DNA of 32,562 nt, taken from NCBI GenBank assembly GCA_016203455.1, contig JACQMR010000009.1:70524-103085 (forward strand). Direction: 5' to 3'. The stretch's first letter is position 1; the number at the start of each line of letters is the position of its first letter. The stretch comes from Candidatus Wildermuthbacteria bacterium. GTDB lineage: Bacteria; Patescibacteriota; Minisyncoccia; Minisyncoccales; UBA10102. Under the pieces are notes generated by a model. It saw nothing but the letters and a program-made list of their open reading frames with translations. It ran no database searches and was not told the origin of the DNA. A program made the translations under genes and the position numbers. This document shows positions 32,549 through 32,562 of this stretch, one piece after another.

Positions 32549-32562
32549 ATCACCACTATACC

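Overview
The window looks like a piece of a reduced, Parcubacteria/CPR-like bacterial chromosome; this taxonomic guess rests on gene content and style only. Housekeeping genes include metG (5' truncated), tatD, a PEP-synthase homologue, mutY-like, leuS, glmS, yvcK/glmR, a glmU-like gene, tsaC/sua5, glyA, folD, PAP2, topA, a short mfd and pth. There are two RelE-type toxin-antitoxin pairs, a TrpR homologue and two tRNA-Leu genes (CAG and CAA). The most interesting part is about 2.5-8.8 kb. It contains a series of near-leaderless transcription units built as: consensus promoter, 24-28 codon leader peptide, mutually exclusive antiterminator/terminator hairpins, then a gene. Two are textbook amino-acid attenuators by sequence. 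One is a Phe-run leader (MKQSNRFCFYFFFTGPAKSQDFLM) before a divergent prephenate-dehydratase/ACT protein. The other is a Leu-run leader (MISSQRNNLLLGLLLLLNTGSVSR) before an apparently stand-alone LeuA allosteric domain, with tRNA-Leu(CAG) 5 nt downstream and no visible terminator between. Two more leaders (2616, 3144) share the architecture but their effector is unclear. Together with TrpR and a free-standing Lrp/AsnC ligand-binding domain, this suggests an amino-acid-sensing network made of orphan regulatory domains. Other items are a hairpin-rich candidate ncRNA (about 22.9-23.25 kb), a four-way-junction-like element (27.21-27.38 kb), and palindromic or simple repeats inserted in frame in essential genes. 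All structures were paired by eye; no folding or database search was run.
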